NCBI RefSeq assembly: GCF_004345565.1
Contig: NZ_SLWA01000001.1
Span: 591,892-655,891, forward strand
Direction: 5' to 3'
From: Flavobacterium circumlabens
GTDB lineage: Bacteria > Bacteroidota > Bacteroidia > Flavobacteriales > Flavobacteriaceae
DNA: 64,000 nucleotides
The position numbers were made by a program, and so were the translations under genes. The notes below the pieces were generated by a model that was given only the letters and a program-made list of their open reading frames with translations, searched no databases and had not been told where the DNA came from. Positions 9,097-17,909 of the stretch are shown here, piece after piece. The stretch's first letter is position 1, and every line of letters starts with the position of its first letter.

Positions 9097-9205
9097 AAGT
9101 TTTTTCAAAAAAACTTTTAACATCTTATAAATGAGCAGTCCGTAAATCAATTTTTACCGCACAATTCCTTTTAAAATTTAGCGACCAATATTCATAATTG
9201 AATTG

Positions 9206-9213
9206 TATCTTTG
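9206..9213 (+). promoter_or_regulatory. -7 promoter element for the prenyl synthase gene
   Basis: TATCTTTG fits the Bacteroidota TAnnTTTG consensus and lies 26 bases before the ATG at 9240. It falls inside a longer in-frame reading (from 9198), which argues that the longer start is not used. Confidence 0.65.
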
Positions 9214-9239
9214 AGCTTCGTAAATCAGAATTTCACTTT

Positions 9240-10214
9240 ATGCACGATATTAGTCAGTACCAGGATTTCTTTATTAGTTATTTAAAAAGCCAGAGCATCA
9301 ATAAAGAGCCAAAAAATCTTTATGAACCTATGGAATACATTTTAGGTCTTGGCGGAAAACGGATGCGTCCGGTACTAACATTAATGTCGGCAGAAGTTTT
9401 TAATACCGATTATAAAAAAGCCCTTCCTGCGGCAATGGCAGTAGAAGTTTTTCATAACTTTTCTTTAGTTCACGATGATATTATGGACGACGCCCCTTTG
9501 CGAAGAGGAAAAGTAACCGTGCATGAAAAATGGAACATCAATACCGGAATTTTATCCGGTGACGCCATGCTAATCCTGGCGTATCAATATTTTGAGCAAT
9601 ACGAACCTGCCGTTTTCAGGGACCTCGCAAAATTGTTCAGCAAAACGGCCCTGGAAGTTTGCGAAGGCCAGCAATGGGATGTTGATTTTGAAGAAAGAAC
9701 CAATGTTACCATTCCGGAATACCTGAAAATGATCGAATACAAAACAGCCGTTTTAGTCGCTGCTGCCATGAAAATGGGCGCTATTGTAGCGGAGACTTCT
9801 GAAAAGGAAGCTGATTTAATTTATGATTTCGGACTTAATCTGGGACTAGCTTTTCAGCTTCAGGATGATTACCTGGATGCCTTTGGGGATCCGGAAACTT
9901 TTGGAAAACAAGTGGGCGGTGATATTATAGAAAATAAAAAAACTTATTTATATCTGAAATCATTAGAGTTTTCTAATCCTGACAAAGCCTTACAACTGGA
10001 AAATTTATTTCATTTACAACTGGAGGACAATTCAGCTAAAATTGAAACTGCAAAAGCTATTTTTAACGAATCAGGAGCCTCAAAAGCAACACAGGAAGCG
10101 ATAGAAATGTATACCCTGAAAGCTTTTGAAACACTGGAAAAAATGGCCATTTCTGAAGAAAAAAAGAAAATCCTGAAAACCTTTGGAGAAAATCTGATGG
10201 GAAGAACGGTTTAA
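9240..10214 (+). CDS. Polyprenyl diphosphate synthase (short-chain, FPP/GGPP type)
   Basis: A 324-residue trans-prenyltransferase that condenses isopentenyl diphosphate onto allylic diphosphates. Both Mg-binding aspartate-rich motifs are present: HDDIMDD (D79, D80, D83) with the LRRG that follows, and LQDDYLD in the C-terminal half. The GGKRMRP substrate-binding loop (residues 38-44) is intact. The first motif has no two-residue insertion, and a Phe sits five residues before it. These features usually go with C15-C20 products, but chain length is not certain. The ATG at 9240 is preferred because the promoter -7 element lies just upstream. It is divergent from yceI and shares its regulatory gap. 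Confidence 0.87.
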   Translation: MHDISQYQDFFISYLKSQSINKEPKNLYEPMEYILGLGGKRMRPVLTLMSAEVFNTDYKKALPAAMAVEVFHNFSLVHDDIMDDAPLRRGKVTVHEKWNINTGILSGDAMLILAYQYFEQYEPAVFRDLAKLFSKTALEVCEGQQWDVDFEERTNVTIPEYLKMIEYKTAVLVAAAMKMGAIVAETSEKEADLIYDFGLNLGLAFQLQDDYLDAFGDPETFGKQVGGDIIENKKTYLYLKSLEFSNPDKALQLENLFHLQLEDNSAKIETAKAIFNESGASKATQEAIEMYTLKAFETLEKMAISEEKKKILKTFGENLMGRTV

Positions 10215-10277
10215 TATTCCGTGCAATTTTCAGATAGAAATCTACAATCATAAATCAGCAACCTAAAATAAAAATCA

Positions 10278-10628
10278 ATGTTTGTAGCCCCAAAAAACGC
10301 AGATTCGCTATTAGTTGAAGCTCAGTCCGAAGCTTTGTATCTCAAACTGATTGAGCAGATTAACAAAGATTTTAATCTGGCCAATGAAGGAATAGATTTT
10401 CCCCTGAGTATTTCTCCTGAAGAACTAAAAATTCAGCTGCACGAAAAAATCTACCGTATGATTCAGTATAAATTTGCCGAATATCTGAATCTCCTTTACA
10501 TCATTGACGTCTCCGAAAGCGAAATAAAAAAACTGGACGGATCCGATTTGGTGATTCTTGCCGAACAGGTTTCTTTTTTGATTTTAAAAAGAGAATGGCA
10601 GAAAGTTTGGTTTCGGAATAACTATTGA
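10278..10628 (+). CDS. Conserved-looking hypothetical protein, 116 aa
   Basis: A soluble, mostly helical protein with no signal peptide or membrane segment. It is acidic in the middle (SPEELKIQLHEKIYRMIQYKF) and ends with the aromatic, basic stretch LKREWQKVWFRNNY. I do not recognise a family. It lies 63 bases after the prenyl synthase gene on the same strand with no terminator between them, so co-transcription is likely. Codon use and the ATG preceded by an A-rich leader look like the neighbours, supporting a real gene. Confidence 0.6.
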   Translation: MFVAPKNADSLLVEAQSEALYLKLIEQINKDFNLANEGIDFPLSISPEELKIQLHEKIYRMIQYKFAEYLNLLYIIDVSESEIKKLDGSDLVILAEQVSFLILKREWQKVWFRNNY

Positions 10629-10669
10629 TTAAAAAAAATCAGCCATATTTGTAACACATTTATAAACTT

Positions 10670-11767
10670 ATGAAAAAACTATTACTTTTTATATTTCTGT
10701 CAGTTCTATTTTCGTGTTCACAAGACACATCTCCGGAAACACCAGCTGCTGAAATTATTCCTTTATCTGCAACATTTACACAAGTAAACGTAGCAGTGTA
10801 TAATGGCAACACAGGATCTGTTACTATAAAACCAACCGGAGGCACACCTCCCTACACCATAACTCCATCACAAACGGGTCTGACTGCGAAAAATTACACT
10901 TTTACTATTACAGACAGCAAAGGCCTTACGACAACTATAAATGCAACGATTACGCAGCCTGCCAAACCTGTATTGCCACAATCTTCATTGCTTAAAGCTG
11001 CCATAAGAAACATCAACAAAGCTTCCGTAAGTGGAAAAACCAAAGTTGTAAAACGCGTCATAAAGTCGGTTGAATATGAAAAAAGCAAATACATAACAGA
11101 TCCTTCCTCTGATTTTTCAGCAACTGACAATTTATATTCTTCAGAAGAAGATGCCCTGAATACAAACACACCAAAAGGTGACATAAGAACCTATTCCTAC
11201 AATGCCTCAGGCCAGCTGACACAAATAAGCGTCGTAAGAGCTCCCGGATCAATGGGAGAATCAGGAATTGAATCATCCTATGAATACGATAGCGATGGTA
11301 ACGTTATAAACAGCAACACTCCATATACCTATGAAAACGGATTAATAACTCAAGTTTCAAAAGATGGATATGTAACGAAATACACCTACGACACCGAAGG
11401 TCGCGTTATACATCGCCAAGGACAATTGAATGCCTCTGTTTTTGAATATACAAATGATGAAGTGAAAGAAACCAGATACGAAGTTACTGGCTCAGGAGAA
11501 ATCCCGAACGGCAGAGTGGTAATCACAAAATACGATAAGACTAAAGCCGGCATTTACAACAACGAACCTTATTACAAAATAGCAACCACTTTTTCTACAT
11601 TGCTGGGGCAAACGGTACCAAATCCCTATTTACATATTATTGAACAAAAAATAATAGATAACGGGTCATTATCAATGTCACAATCCTATAAGTATTTTTA
11701 TGATGTCGACGGATATTTAATAAAAGTTGACGATGGTGCTTATGTAACTATTTATCAGTATGAGTAG
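10670..11767 (+). CDS. Lipoprotein with YD-like repeats, 365 aa
   Basis: The N-terminus is a lipoprotein signal ending in a lipobox-type LFSCSQD, so the mature protein should be anchored by the Cys near residue 16. A short beta-rich, Ig/SprB-repeat-like segment follows (residues 35-95: VAVYNGNTGSVTIKPTGGTP, then ITDSKGLTTTINATIT). After a linker come degenerate YD-type units (YSYNASGQLTQI, YEYDSDGNVI, YTYDTEGRVI, FEYTNDEVKE). YD/RHS-like repeats form beta structures in surface proteins. There is no toxin domain or T9SS sorting domain here. Function unknown. It has a clear ATG 42 bases after the previous stop codon. Confidence 0.7.
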   Translation: MKKLLLFIFLSVLFSCSQDTSPETPAAEIIPLSATFTQVNVAVYNGNTGSVTIKPTGGTPPYTITPSQTGLTAKNYTFTITDSKGLTTTINATITQPAKPVLPQSSLLKAAIRNINKASVSGKTKVVKRVIKSVEYEKSKYITDPSSDFSATDNLYSSEEDALNTNTPKGDIRTYSYNASGQLTQISVVRAPGSMGESGIESSYEYDSDGNVINSNTPYTYENGLITQVSKDGYVTKYTYDTEGRVIHRQGQLNASVFEYTNDEVKETRYEVTGSGEIPNGRVVITKYDKTKAGIYNNEPYYKIATTFSTLLGQTVPNPYLHIIEQKIIDNGSLSMSQSYKYFYDVDGYLIKVDDGAYVTIYQYE

Positions 11768-11773
11768 ATGAAA

Positions 11774-11799
11774 GGTTCTGAGTTACTGAGGTTCTAAGG
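11774..11799. repeat. Inverted repeat, left copy, flanking a small membrane-protein gene
   Basis: This 26-base sequence is the reverse complement of 12361-12386 with three mismatches. It begins GGTTCTGAG and ends GAGGTTCTAAGG. The two copies bracket the minus-strand gene at 11823-12335. Confidence 0.7.
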
Positions 11800-11822
11800 T
11801 GCTAAGTTTTTTTTCGGAAATG

Positions 11823-12335
11823 TCATTTAGCAATTTCGACTTTTAAAATTTCATGCTTTGTTTTTCCATAAGTAATTTTTACCGACAGACCATTTTTAAA
11901 AACACGATTATTCGTTTTACTAAAACGATTAAAACGACCAAGCAATGCGTCATCGTATTCAAATTCAACAGAATCGACAACGAAACTTTCAATTGTAACT
12001 CTTCCTCTTCTATTTGCTGGTTTTATACTTTCGAAATCTGAAATTAAGCCTTCAACAGTTAAAATATGGGATGATTTTAGATAATTTTGAATTCTTTCTT
12101 CCGTAGTCTCTTTTGTGAAAAATTTCAAATAAGAAAAAACAGTAAAAGAGAATAGAAAAATTATTCCTGTGGTCCACAATAATATTAATTTTTCATAATC
12201 TCCATTTTGTTTTTTATATCGCTTGATAATAACCCATAAAATAATAGATAAAAGGGTAATCCAAAGAAAAACCTCAAACGACTTTATAGAATTTGTAGGC
12301 AAGTCAGAAATAGACCAATAAGTATAATAATTCAT
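11823..12335 (-). CDS. Hypothetical two-helix membrane protein, 170 aa
   Basis: Two hydrophobic helices are clear (about residues 20-42, FEVFLWITLLSIILWVII, and 52-70, LILLWTTGIIFLFSFTVF). They are followed by a ~95-residue soluble domain containing an FESIKPANRRGRVTIESFVV segment and a beta-rich end. No family recognised. It stands alone on the minus strand between two plus-strand or divergent units, and is bracketed by 26-base inverted repeats. It might therefore be a mobile or recently inserted cassette, though no transposase is present. Confidence 0.6.
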   Translation of the reverse strand: MNYYTYWSISDLPTNSIKSFEVFLWITLLSIILWVIIKRYKKQNGDYEKLILLWTTGIIFLFSFTVFSYLKFFTKETTEERIQNYLKSSHILTVEGLISDFESIKPANRRGRVTIESFVVDSVEFEYDDALLGRFNRFSKTNNRVFKNGLSVKITYGKTKHEILKVEIAK

Positions 12336-12360
12336 TTAATCTATTTTTCACAATTCAAAA

Positions 12361-12386
12361 CCTTAGAACCTCTGCATCTCAGAACC
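12361..12386. repeat. Inverted repeat, right copy
   Basis: Partner of 11774-11799 (23 of 26 positions match in inverted orientation). It continues into further CTCTGCACCTCT short-word sequence before the next gene. Confidence 0.7.
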
Positions 12387-12400
12387 TCTGCACCTCTAAA

Positions 12401-12958
12401 TCAAAAATAAACCCTCACAAAAGGCATAAACCCGGATCCGTAAAGGCTTCTGTCCGGATCAAACAAAACATCATAACGCGCTCCAACGGTAACACTTCCG
12501 GTTCGGTAACCTGCTCCCAAATAAAGGGCAGTATTCCAGTAATTATCAGAAAATGCAGGCCTGAAATTATTCGATTCATAATCTGTGTTTACACGCACCT
12601 GTTCTAATTCGGCAGAGAGCTGAATCTCCGGAATCGGATTCACCAATCCAACGATGCTTCCGCCGTAAACAAAAGAACTATAGTAGTTTTTGGAAGATAA
12701 ATAGCCAAATTGCAAACCGACACCAACGGCTACGATTTCATTAATATTATAAATAGCGCTTGGCATGACAGAAATATCTGTATAACCCGAACCAATCCCT
12801 AAACCAAGACCACCGCCAAACTGAACCCTGTCCCAAAAATCAGGGTTGTTATCTATGACATAGTTTTGTTGTGTCTGACTAACAGCCAGATTTGAAAACA
12901 AGAACATCAAAATCACAAAAAATGATTTGAAAACGATTGAAAAATGATTTTCCTTCAT
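12401..12958 (-). CDS. Outer-membrane beta-barrel-like protein, 185 aa
   Basis: I chose the ATG at 12958 rather than the longer reading from 13054, because from here the protein starts with a clean signal peptide (MKENHFSIVFKSFFVILMF, cleavage near AVSQ). The mature part alternates glycine and aromatic residues (FGGGLGLGIGSGYTDIS, YLGAGYRTGSVTVGARYDVLF) and ends in aromatic FVRVYF, as in small outer-membrane beta-barrels. It is divergent from sucA. Nothing in the sequence supports an enzymatic role in 2-oxoglutarate metabolism despite that neighbour. Function unknown. Confidence 0.7.
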   Translation of the reverse strand: MKENHFSIVFKSFFVILMFLFSNLAVSQTQQNYVIDNNPDFWDRVQFGGGLGLGIGSGYTDISVMPSAIYNINEIVAVGVGLQFGYLSSKNYYSSFVYGGSIVGLVNPIPEIQLSAELEQVRVNTDYESNNFRPAFSDNYWNTALYLGAGYRTGSVTVGARYDVLFDPDRSLYGSGFMPFVRVYF

Positions 12959-12981
12959 GGTTATCTCTAGTTTTAACAAAT

Positions 12982-13003
12982 TTTTACGTAAAAGTACGTA
13001 AAA
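12982..13003. promoter_or_regulatory. TTTTACGTAAAA palindrome with 10-bp direct repeat
   Basis: A perfect 12-base palindrome (12982-12993) overlaps a tandem ACGTAAAA direct repeat (12986-12993 and 12996-13003), one helical turn apart, in the divergent gap before sucA. It could be an operator for the barrel gene or for sucA; no regulator is identified. Confidence 0.35.
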
Positions 13004-13030
13004 AAAGGATTTAAATAAATGCGATTGTTG

Positions 13031-13038
13031 TACTTTTG
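13031..13038 (+). promoter_or_regulatory. -7 promoter element for sucA
   Basis: TACTTTTG fits TAnnTTTG and lies 36 bases before the sucA ATG at 13075. This makes the earlier in-frame TTG at 13036 an implausible start. No convincing -33 element was seen. Confidence 0.6.
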
Positions 13039-13074
13039 CCATTCTATTTAACAAAAAGTATATTCACTAATATT

Positions 13075-15846
13075 ATGGATAGGTTTTCATTTTTAAATGC
13101 AGCGCATACAGAGTTTTTCGCACAATTATACGATCAATATTTAGTAAATCCGGATAGCGTTGAGCCAAGCTGGAGAAGCTTTTTTCAGGGTTTTGACTTT
13201 GGAATGACAACTTATAATGACGAAAATCCTGTTCAACAAATCGTTGAATTTGCCTCGAACAACACAGATTACAGTCAGGTTTCTGAAAAGTTACAAAAAG
13301 AATTTAATGTATTAAAGTTAATTGACGGATACCGTACCCGTGGACATTTGTTTACCAAAACAAACCCGGTTCGTGATCGTAGAATTTCATCTCCTAATCT
13401 GGATATTGAAAATTTTGGTCTGTCCAATGCTGATCTATCTACTATTTTTGATGCTGCTAAAGTGATCGGAGTAGCACCGTGTTCTTTACAGGACATTATA
13501 ACGCGTCTGCAATCTATTTACTGCCAGCATATTGGTATTGAATACATGTACATTCGAAACCCAGGCGTTGTAAAATGGATTCAGGATAAATTAGCTGTAA
13601 ATGTAAACCAGCCTAACTTTTCCGGTGATGAAAAGAAAATCATCTTAGAAAAATTAAACGAGGCCGTTTCTTTCGAAAACTTTTTACATACCAAATATGT
13701 AGGTCAGAAGAGATTTTCATTAGAAGGTGGAGAAACCATTATCCCGGCTCTTGACGCTTTAATCGAAAAAGCTGCCGAAAAAGGGGTTGAACAATTTGTA
13801 ATGGGAATGGCACACCGGGGCCGTCTGAACGTTTTAGCCAATATCTTTGGTAAATCTACTCAGGATATCTTTGGTGAATTTGACGGTAAAGATTACGATC
13901 AGGAATACTTTGATGGTGACGTAAAATACCACTTAGGACTTACTGCTGACAAGAAAACAAGAACAGGAAAAAATATCAATATCAATTTAGCACCAAACCC
14001 CTCTCACTTAGAAACAGTTGGAGCCGTAATTGAAGGTATTACCCGCGCAAAACAAGATAAATATTACGCTGATGATTTCTCAAAAGTATTACCTATTGCC
14101 GTTCACGGTGATGCTGCAATCGCAGGTCAGGGTATTTTGTATGAAATTATTCAAATGGCACAGCTTGACGGATACAAAACCGGAGGAACTATTCATATTG
14201 TCATCAACAATCAGGTTGGATTTACGACCAATTACTTAGACGCACGTTCTTCTACTTATTGTACAGACGTTGCCAAAGTTACACTTTCACCGGTATTACA
14301 CGTAAATGCCGATGATGCTGAAGCCGTTGTTCACGCAGTTTCATTTGCATTAGATTACAGAATGGAATTTGGCCGTGATGTATTTATTGACTTATTAGGA
14401 TACAGAAAATACGGTCACAACGAAGGTGATGAGCCTCGTTTTACACAACCGGTTTTATATAAAATCATCGCAAAACATAAGAATCCAAGAGACATCTATG
14501 CAGAGAAATTATTGTCTGATGGTGTGATTGATGCAACTTATGTAAACGCCTTGGAAAAAGAATACAAATCGAATATGGAGGAGAATTTAGAAGCTTCCCG
14601 TAAAAAAGATTTGACGATTATAACACCATTCATGAAAAACGAATGGGAAGGATTTGTTCAGGTAACTGATACCCAAATGCTTCAGAAAGTGGACACTACT
14701 TTTGATAAAAATGGCCTGGATTCTATTATAAACACCATCTCAACGCTGCCATCAGATAAGAAGTTCATCAACAAAATAACTAAAATTGTTACGGATAGAA
14801 AAACCGGATACGATAATAACACTATTGACTGGGGAACTGCCGAAGCATTGGCCTACGGTTCTCTTTTGACGGAAGGATTCGATATCCGTATTTCTGGTCA
14901 GGACGTAGAACGCGGTACCTTCTCTCACCGTCATGCTGTTGTTAAAGTAGAAGATTCTGAAGAAGAAGTAATTTTACTGGACGCTATCGAAAACAAAAAA
15001 GGAAAATTCGGAGTATTCAATTCCCTTTTATCTGAATATGGAGTTCTTGGTTTTGATTACGGATATGCCTTGACTAATCCAAAAGCACTGACCATCTGGG
15101 AAGCACAATTTGGAGATTTCTCTAACGGAGCCCAAATTATGATTGACCAGTACATTTCCTGTGGTGAAGATAAATGGAACAATCAAAACGGTATTGTTTT
15201 ATTATTACCTCACGGTTATGAAGGTCAGGGAGCAGAACACTCTTCTGCCAGAATGGAGCGTTACTTACAGCTTTGTGCAAGACAAAATATGTACGTTGCA
15301 GATTGTACTACGCCTGCCAACTTTTTCCACTTGTTAAGAAGACAAATGAAAACGAATTTCCGTAAACCTTTGGTAGTTTTCTCTCCAAAAAGTTTATTAC
15401 GTGATCCAAGATGCGTTTCTACAGTAGAAGAATTGGCAAATGGAAGTTTCCAGGAAACAATAGACGATGCAACAGTAAACAAGAAAGAGGTAAAAACATT
15501 AGTTTTCTGTACCGGTAAATTCTACTACGACATTGTTGCCGAAAGAGAAAACAACGGAAGAAATGACGTTGCGGTTGTTCGTATTGAGCAATTGTTCCCA
15601 TTACCAACAGAACAGTTAAAAGAAATTATTGCACAATATCCAAATGCCGACGATTATGTGTGGGCACAGGAAGAGCCTAAAAACATGGGAGCCTACAGCT
15701 TTATGTTAATGAACTTTGATCTTGTAAAATGGAGATTAGCTTCACTAAAAGCTTACGCAGCCCCGGCAGCAGGAAGTTATACAAGAGCAAAACGTCGTCA
15801 TGCAGATGCGATCAGAATGGTATTCGATAAAAATTTATTCAGATAG
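13075..15846 (+). CDS. sucA: 2-oxoglutarate dehydrogenase E1 component
   Basis: A 923-residue thiamine-diphosphate enzyme (EC 1.2.4.2) that decarboxylates 2-oxoglutarate and succinylates the lipoyl group of E2 in the TCA cycle. It has the E1o N-terminal segment (FFAQLYDQYLVNPDSVEPSW), the AHRGRLNVLAN block, and the ThDP/Mg region HGDAAIAGQG and INNQVGFTT. It also has the GHNEGDEPRFTQP active-site motif and the C-terminal transketolase half (RGTFSHRHAV, HGYEGQGAEHSSARMERYLQ). These separate it from pyruvate dehydrogenase E1. The ATG at 13075 starts MDRFSFLNAA, typical of the family. It is followed after 3 bases by a small secreted protein gene, then sucB. Confidence 0.96.
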   Translation: MDRFSFLNAAHTEFFAQLYDQYLVNPDSVEPSWRSFFQGFDFGMTTYNDENPVQQIVEFASNNTDYSQVSEKLQKEFNVLKLIDGYRTRGHLFTKTNPVRDRRISSPNLDIENFGLSNADLSTIFDAAKVIGVAPCSLQDIITRLQSIYCQHIGIEYMYIRNPGVVKWIQDKLAVNVNQPNFSGDEKKIILEKLNEAVSFENFLHTKYVGQKRFSLEGGETIIPALDALIEKAAEKGVEQFVMGMAHRGRLNVLANIFGKSTQDIFGEFDGKDYDQEYFDGDVKYHLGLTADKKTRTGKNININLAPNPSHLETVGAVIEGITRAKQDKYYADDFSKVLPIAVHGDAAIAGQGILYEIIQMAQLDGYKTGGTIHIVINNQVGFTTNYLDARSSTYCTDVAKVTLSPVLHVNADDAEAVVHAVSFALDYRMEFGRDVFIDLLGYRKYGHNEGDEPRFTQPVLYKIIAKHKNPRDIYAEKLLSDGVIDATYVNALEKEYKSNMEENLEASRKKDLTIITPFMKNEWEGFVQVTDTQMLQKVDTTFDKNGLDSIINTISTLPSDKKFINKITKIVTDRKTGYDNNTIDWGTAEALAYGSLLTEGFDIRISGQDVERGTFSHRHAVVKVEDSEEEVILLDAIENKKGKFGVFNSLLSEYGVLGFDYGYALTNPKALTIWEAQFGDFSNGAQIMIDQYISCGEDKWNNQNGIVLLLPHGYEGQGAEHSSARMERYLQLCARQNMYVADCTTPANFFHLLRRQMKTNFRKPLVVFSPKSLLRDPRCVSTVEELANGSFQETIDDATVNKKEVKTLVFCTGKFYYDIVAERENNGRNDVAVVRIEQLFPLPTEQLKEIIAQYPNADDYVWAQEEPKNMGAYSFMLMNFDLVKWRLASLKAYAAPAAGSYTRAKRRHADAIRMVFDKNLFR

Positions 15847-15849
15847 GTT

Positions 15850-16422
15850 ATGAAAAAAATACTAATTCTGTTTTTTGCAATAGTATGGATTACAGGTTAT
15901 TCACAGGAATTAAAAAAACCAAGTGAAGGGAAAGCAATCGTTTACTTCGTGAGATCTACAGGAGCGGGAGCTTTAATAAATTTTAAATATTTCGATGGAG
16001 AAAAATATTTAGGTAAATTCAACTACGGCAAATATTTGGTTTACGAATGTGAACCAGGCAAGCATGTCTTTTGGTCCCGTTCGGAAAATACAGACTTTAT
16101 TAATGCAGAACTTGATCCCGGAAAAGTTTATATAATTGATTCCGAAGGTCAAATGGGGTTTATAAAAGCAGCAGTAGCATTAGTGCCCTTTAATCCTAAT
16201 CCGGGAAATTACAAAACACCCAAGAAATTTGAAAAAAAGAAGGCTGCAATCTTAAAATCAATTTCAGAAAATAAAGAATATATTGCAACAGATGTCGATT
16301 TAAAAGAAGGTGCCCAGGAATACGAAAGCATCATTAAAAACTCGATAGAAAAATACACCAAATTAACAGCAAAAGGAGAAGTGTTTTTAAAATTGCTTCC
16401 TTACATGTCATACAACAATTAG
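15850..16422 (+). CDS. Small secreted protein, DUF2846-like, 190 aa
   Basis: A signal peptide (MKKILILFFAIVWITGYSQ) precedes a ~170-residue domain. The block EGKAIVYFVRST, a short loop with YLGKFNYGKYLVYECEPGKHVFWSR and a PGKVYIIDSEGQMG strand resemble the DUF2846 / PEGA-like fold, in which a peptide carries small-molecule or peptidoglycan-linked beta structures. That assignment is from pattern only. It starts 3 bases after the sucA stop and ends 22 bases before sucB, so it must be co-transcribed with them, although a periplasmic protein has no obvious part in a cytoplasmic dehydrogenase complex. Function unknown. Confidence 0.7.
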   Translation: MKKILILFFAIVWITGYSQELKKPSEGKAIVYFVRSTGAGALINFKYFDGEKYLGKFNYGKYLVYECEPGKHVFWSRSENTDFINAELDPGKVYIIDSEGQMGFIKAAVALVPFNPNPGNYKTPKKFEKKKAAILKSISENKEYIATDVDLKEGAQEYESIIKNSIEKYTKLTAKGEVFLKLLPYMSYNN

Positions 16423-16444
16423 TTAACATATAAAATTACAAAAG

Positions 16445-17692
16445 ATGATTTTAGAAATGAAAGTCCCATCACCAGGGGAATCAATAAAAGAAGTTGAAAT
16501 TGCAACTTGGTTAGTAAAAGACGGAGATTATGTAGAAAAAGATCAGGCTATTGCCGAAGTTGATTCAGACAAAGCAACTCTTGAACTACCGGCTGAAATG
16601 AGCGGAATTATTACGCTTAAAGCAGAAGAAGGTGATGCAGTTGCTGTAGGAGCTGTAGTTTGTTTAATTGATACTGATGGCGTAAAACCCGGAGGTGATG
16701 CTCCGGCAGCAGAAGCTCCAAAAACGGAAGCCAAAGCTGAAGCACCTAAAGCAGAAGTAAAAGCTGAGACGCCAAAACCAGCTCCGGTTCAAGCTCCGGC
16801 AGCTACAAGTTATGCCTCGGGAACTCCATCTCCGGCAGCAAGAAAAATATTAGACGAAAAAAATATAGCGCCGTCAACAATTTCAGGAACTGGTAAAGAC
16901 GGAAGAATTACAAAAGATGATGCTGTAAACGCAGTACCTTCTATGGGAACTCCAACCGGAGGAAGCCGTGGAAGTGAGCGTACAAAATTATCAATGTTGC
17001 GTCGTAAGGTAGCCGAGCGTTTAGTTGCCGCTAAAAACGAAACAGCCATGTTAACGACTTTCAATGAAGTTAACATGACGCCGATCAACCAGATTCGTAA
17101 TGAGTACAAAGATGCATTCAAAGCAAAACATGGCGGACTTGGTTTAGGTTTTATGTCTTTCTTTACAAAAGCAGTTACAAGAGCATTACAATTGTATCCG
17201 GATGTGAATTCAATGATGGATGGTGATTATAAAATTGCATATGATTTTGCTGATATCTCGATCGCAGTTTCCGGACCAAAAGGATTAATGGTTCCTGTTG
17301 TTCGTAATGCTGAATTGTTAACTTTCCGTGGAATTGAAGCTGAAATTAAAAGATTGGCGCTTAGAGCACGTGACGGTCAAATTACTGTTGACGATATGAC
17401 CGGAGGAACTTTTACCATTACAAACGGCGGTGTTTTTGGAAGTATGTTAAGTACGCCAATTATCAACCCTCCTCAATCAGGAATTTTAGGAATGCATAAT
17501 ATTATTGAGCGTCCGATTGCTGTAAATGGTAAAGTGGAAATTCACCCAATGATGTACGTTGCCCTTTCTTATGACCACAGAATTATCGATGGCCGTGAGT
17601 CTGTTGGTTTCTTAGTTGCCGTAAAAGAAGCGTTAGAAAATCCTTTAGAATTATTAATGAATGGTGATGCTAAACGTGCTTTAGAATTGTAG
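16445..17692 (+). CDS. sucB: 2-oxoglutarate dehydrogenase E2, dihydrolipoamide succinyltransferase
   Basis: A 415-residue E2 core enzyme (EC 2.3.1.61). The N-terminal lipoyl domain carries the modified lysine at K43 in [14 protein letters not shown]. An Ala/Pro/Lys-rich flexible linker (about 80-120) leads to the peripheral-subunit-binding domain ([13 protein letters not shown] and [12 protein letters not shown]). The C-terminal acyltransferase domain ends with the catalytic motif [11 protein letters not shown] (H378, D382). The motif and sequence fit succinyltransferase rather than acetyltransferase, consistent with sucA upstream. E3 (lipoamide dehydrogenase) is not encoded nearby. An intrinsic terminator follows. 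Confidence 0.95.
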   Translation: MILEMKVPSPGESIKEVEIATWLVKDGDYVEKDQAIAEVDSDKATLELPAEMSGIITLKAEEGDAVAVGAVVCLIDTDGVKPGGDAPAAEAPKTEAKAEAPKAEVKAETPKPAPVQAPAATSYASGTPSPAARKILDEKNIAPSTISGTGKDGRITKDDAVNAVPSMGTPTGGSRGSERTKLSMLRRKVAERLVAAKNETAMLTTFNEVNMTPINQIRNEYKDAFKAKHGGLGLGFMSFFTKAVTRALQLYPDVNSMMDGDYKIAYDFADISIAVSGPKGLMVPVVRNAELLTFRGIEAEIKRLALRARDGQITVDDMTGGTFTITNGGVFGSMLSTPIINPPQSGILGMHNIIERPIAVNGKVEIHPMMYVALSYDHRIIDGRESVGFLVAVKEALENPLELLMNGDAKRALEL

Positions 17693-17717
17693 TTCTTAAT
17701 AATTTTCTTAACATACC

Positions 17718-17752
17718 AAAACCTGTTCAATCATTTGAGCAGGTTTTTTTTT
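17718..17752 (+). terminator. Intrinsic terminator after sucB
   Basis: An 11-base stem (AAACCTGTTCA pairing TGAGCAGGTTT with one G-U pair) with a short loop, directly followed by a run of nine T. Confidence 0.8.
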
Positions 17753-17829
17753 CTTAATATTAGCTTAAATCTTGCTTAAGATGTTAATTTTTTGAACAAA
17801 CGTAAATTTTACCCTTTAAAAAATATTTT

Positions 17830-17905
17830 ATTTAGAATAGATAAAAATAGCTTGTTTGGTTAGGATTCAACAACTAAATTTGCACTATTAAAATCAATTC
17901 TAAAT
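17830..17905 (+). promoter_or_regulatory. Siderophore-receptor promoter with Fur-like half-sites
   Basis: A -33-like TTTG (17855-17858) and -7 TAAATTTG (17875-17882), 16 bases apart, precede the ATG at 17910. ATTTAGAAT (17830-17838) upstream and its exact reverse complement ATTCTAAAT (17897-17905) just before the start codon form a widely spaced inverted pair. These 9-mers resemble half of the symmetrical AT-rich Fur-type sites seen at iron genes; the assignment is inference. Confidence 0.5.
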
Positions 17906-17909
17906 AAAA

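Noticed and set aside
9198..9239. Longer start for the prenyl synthase
   Set aside because: The -7 element at 9206-9213 lies within the extension and the family start fits the ATG at 9240.
13036..13074. Longer sucA start (TTG at 13036)
   Set aside because: The -7 element TACTTTTG covers 13031-13038, so the transcript starts downstream; the ATG at 13075 gives the family N-terminus.
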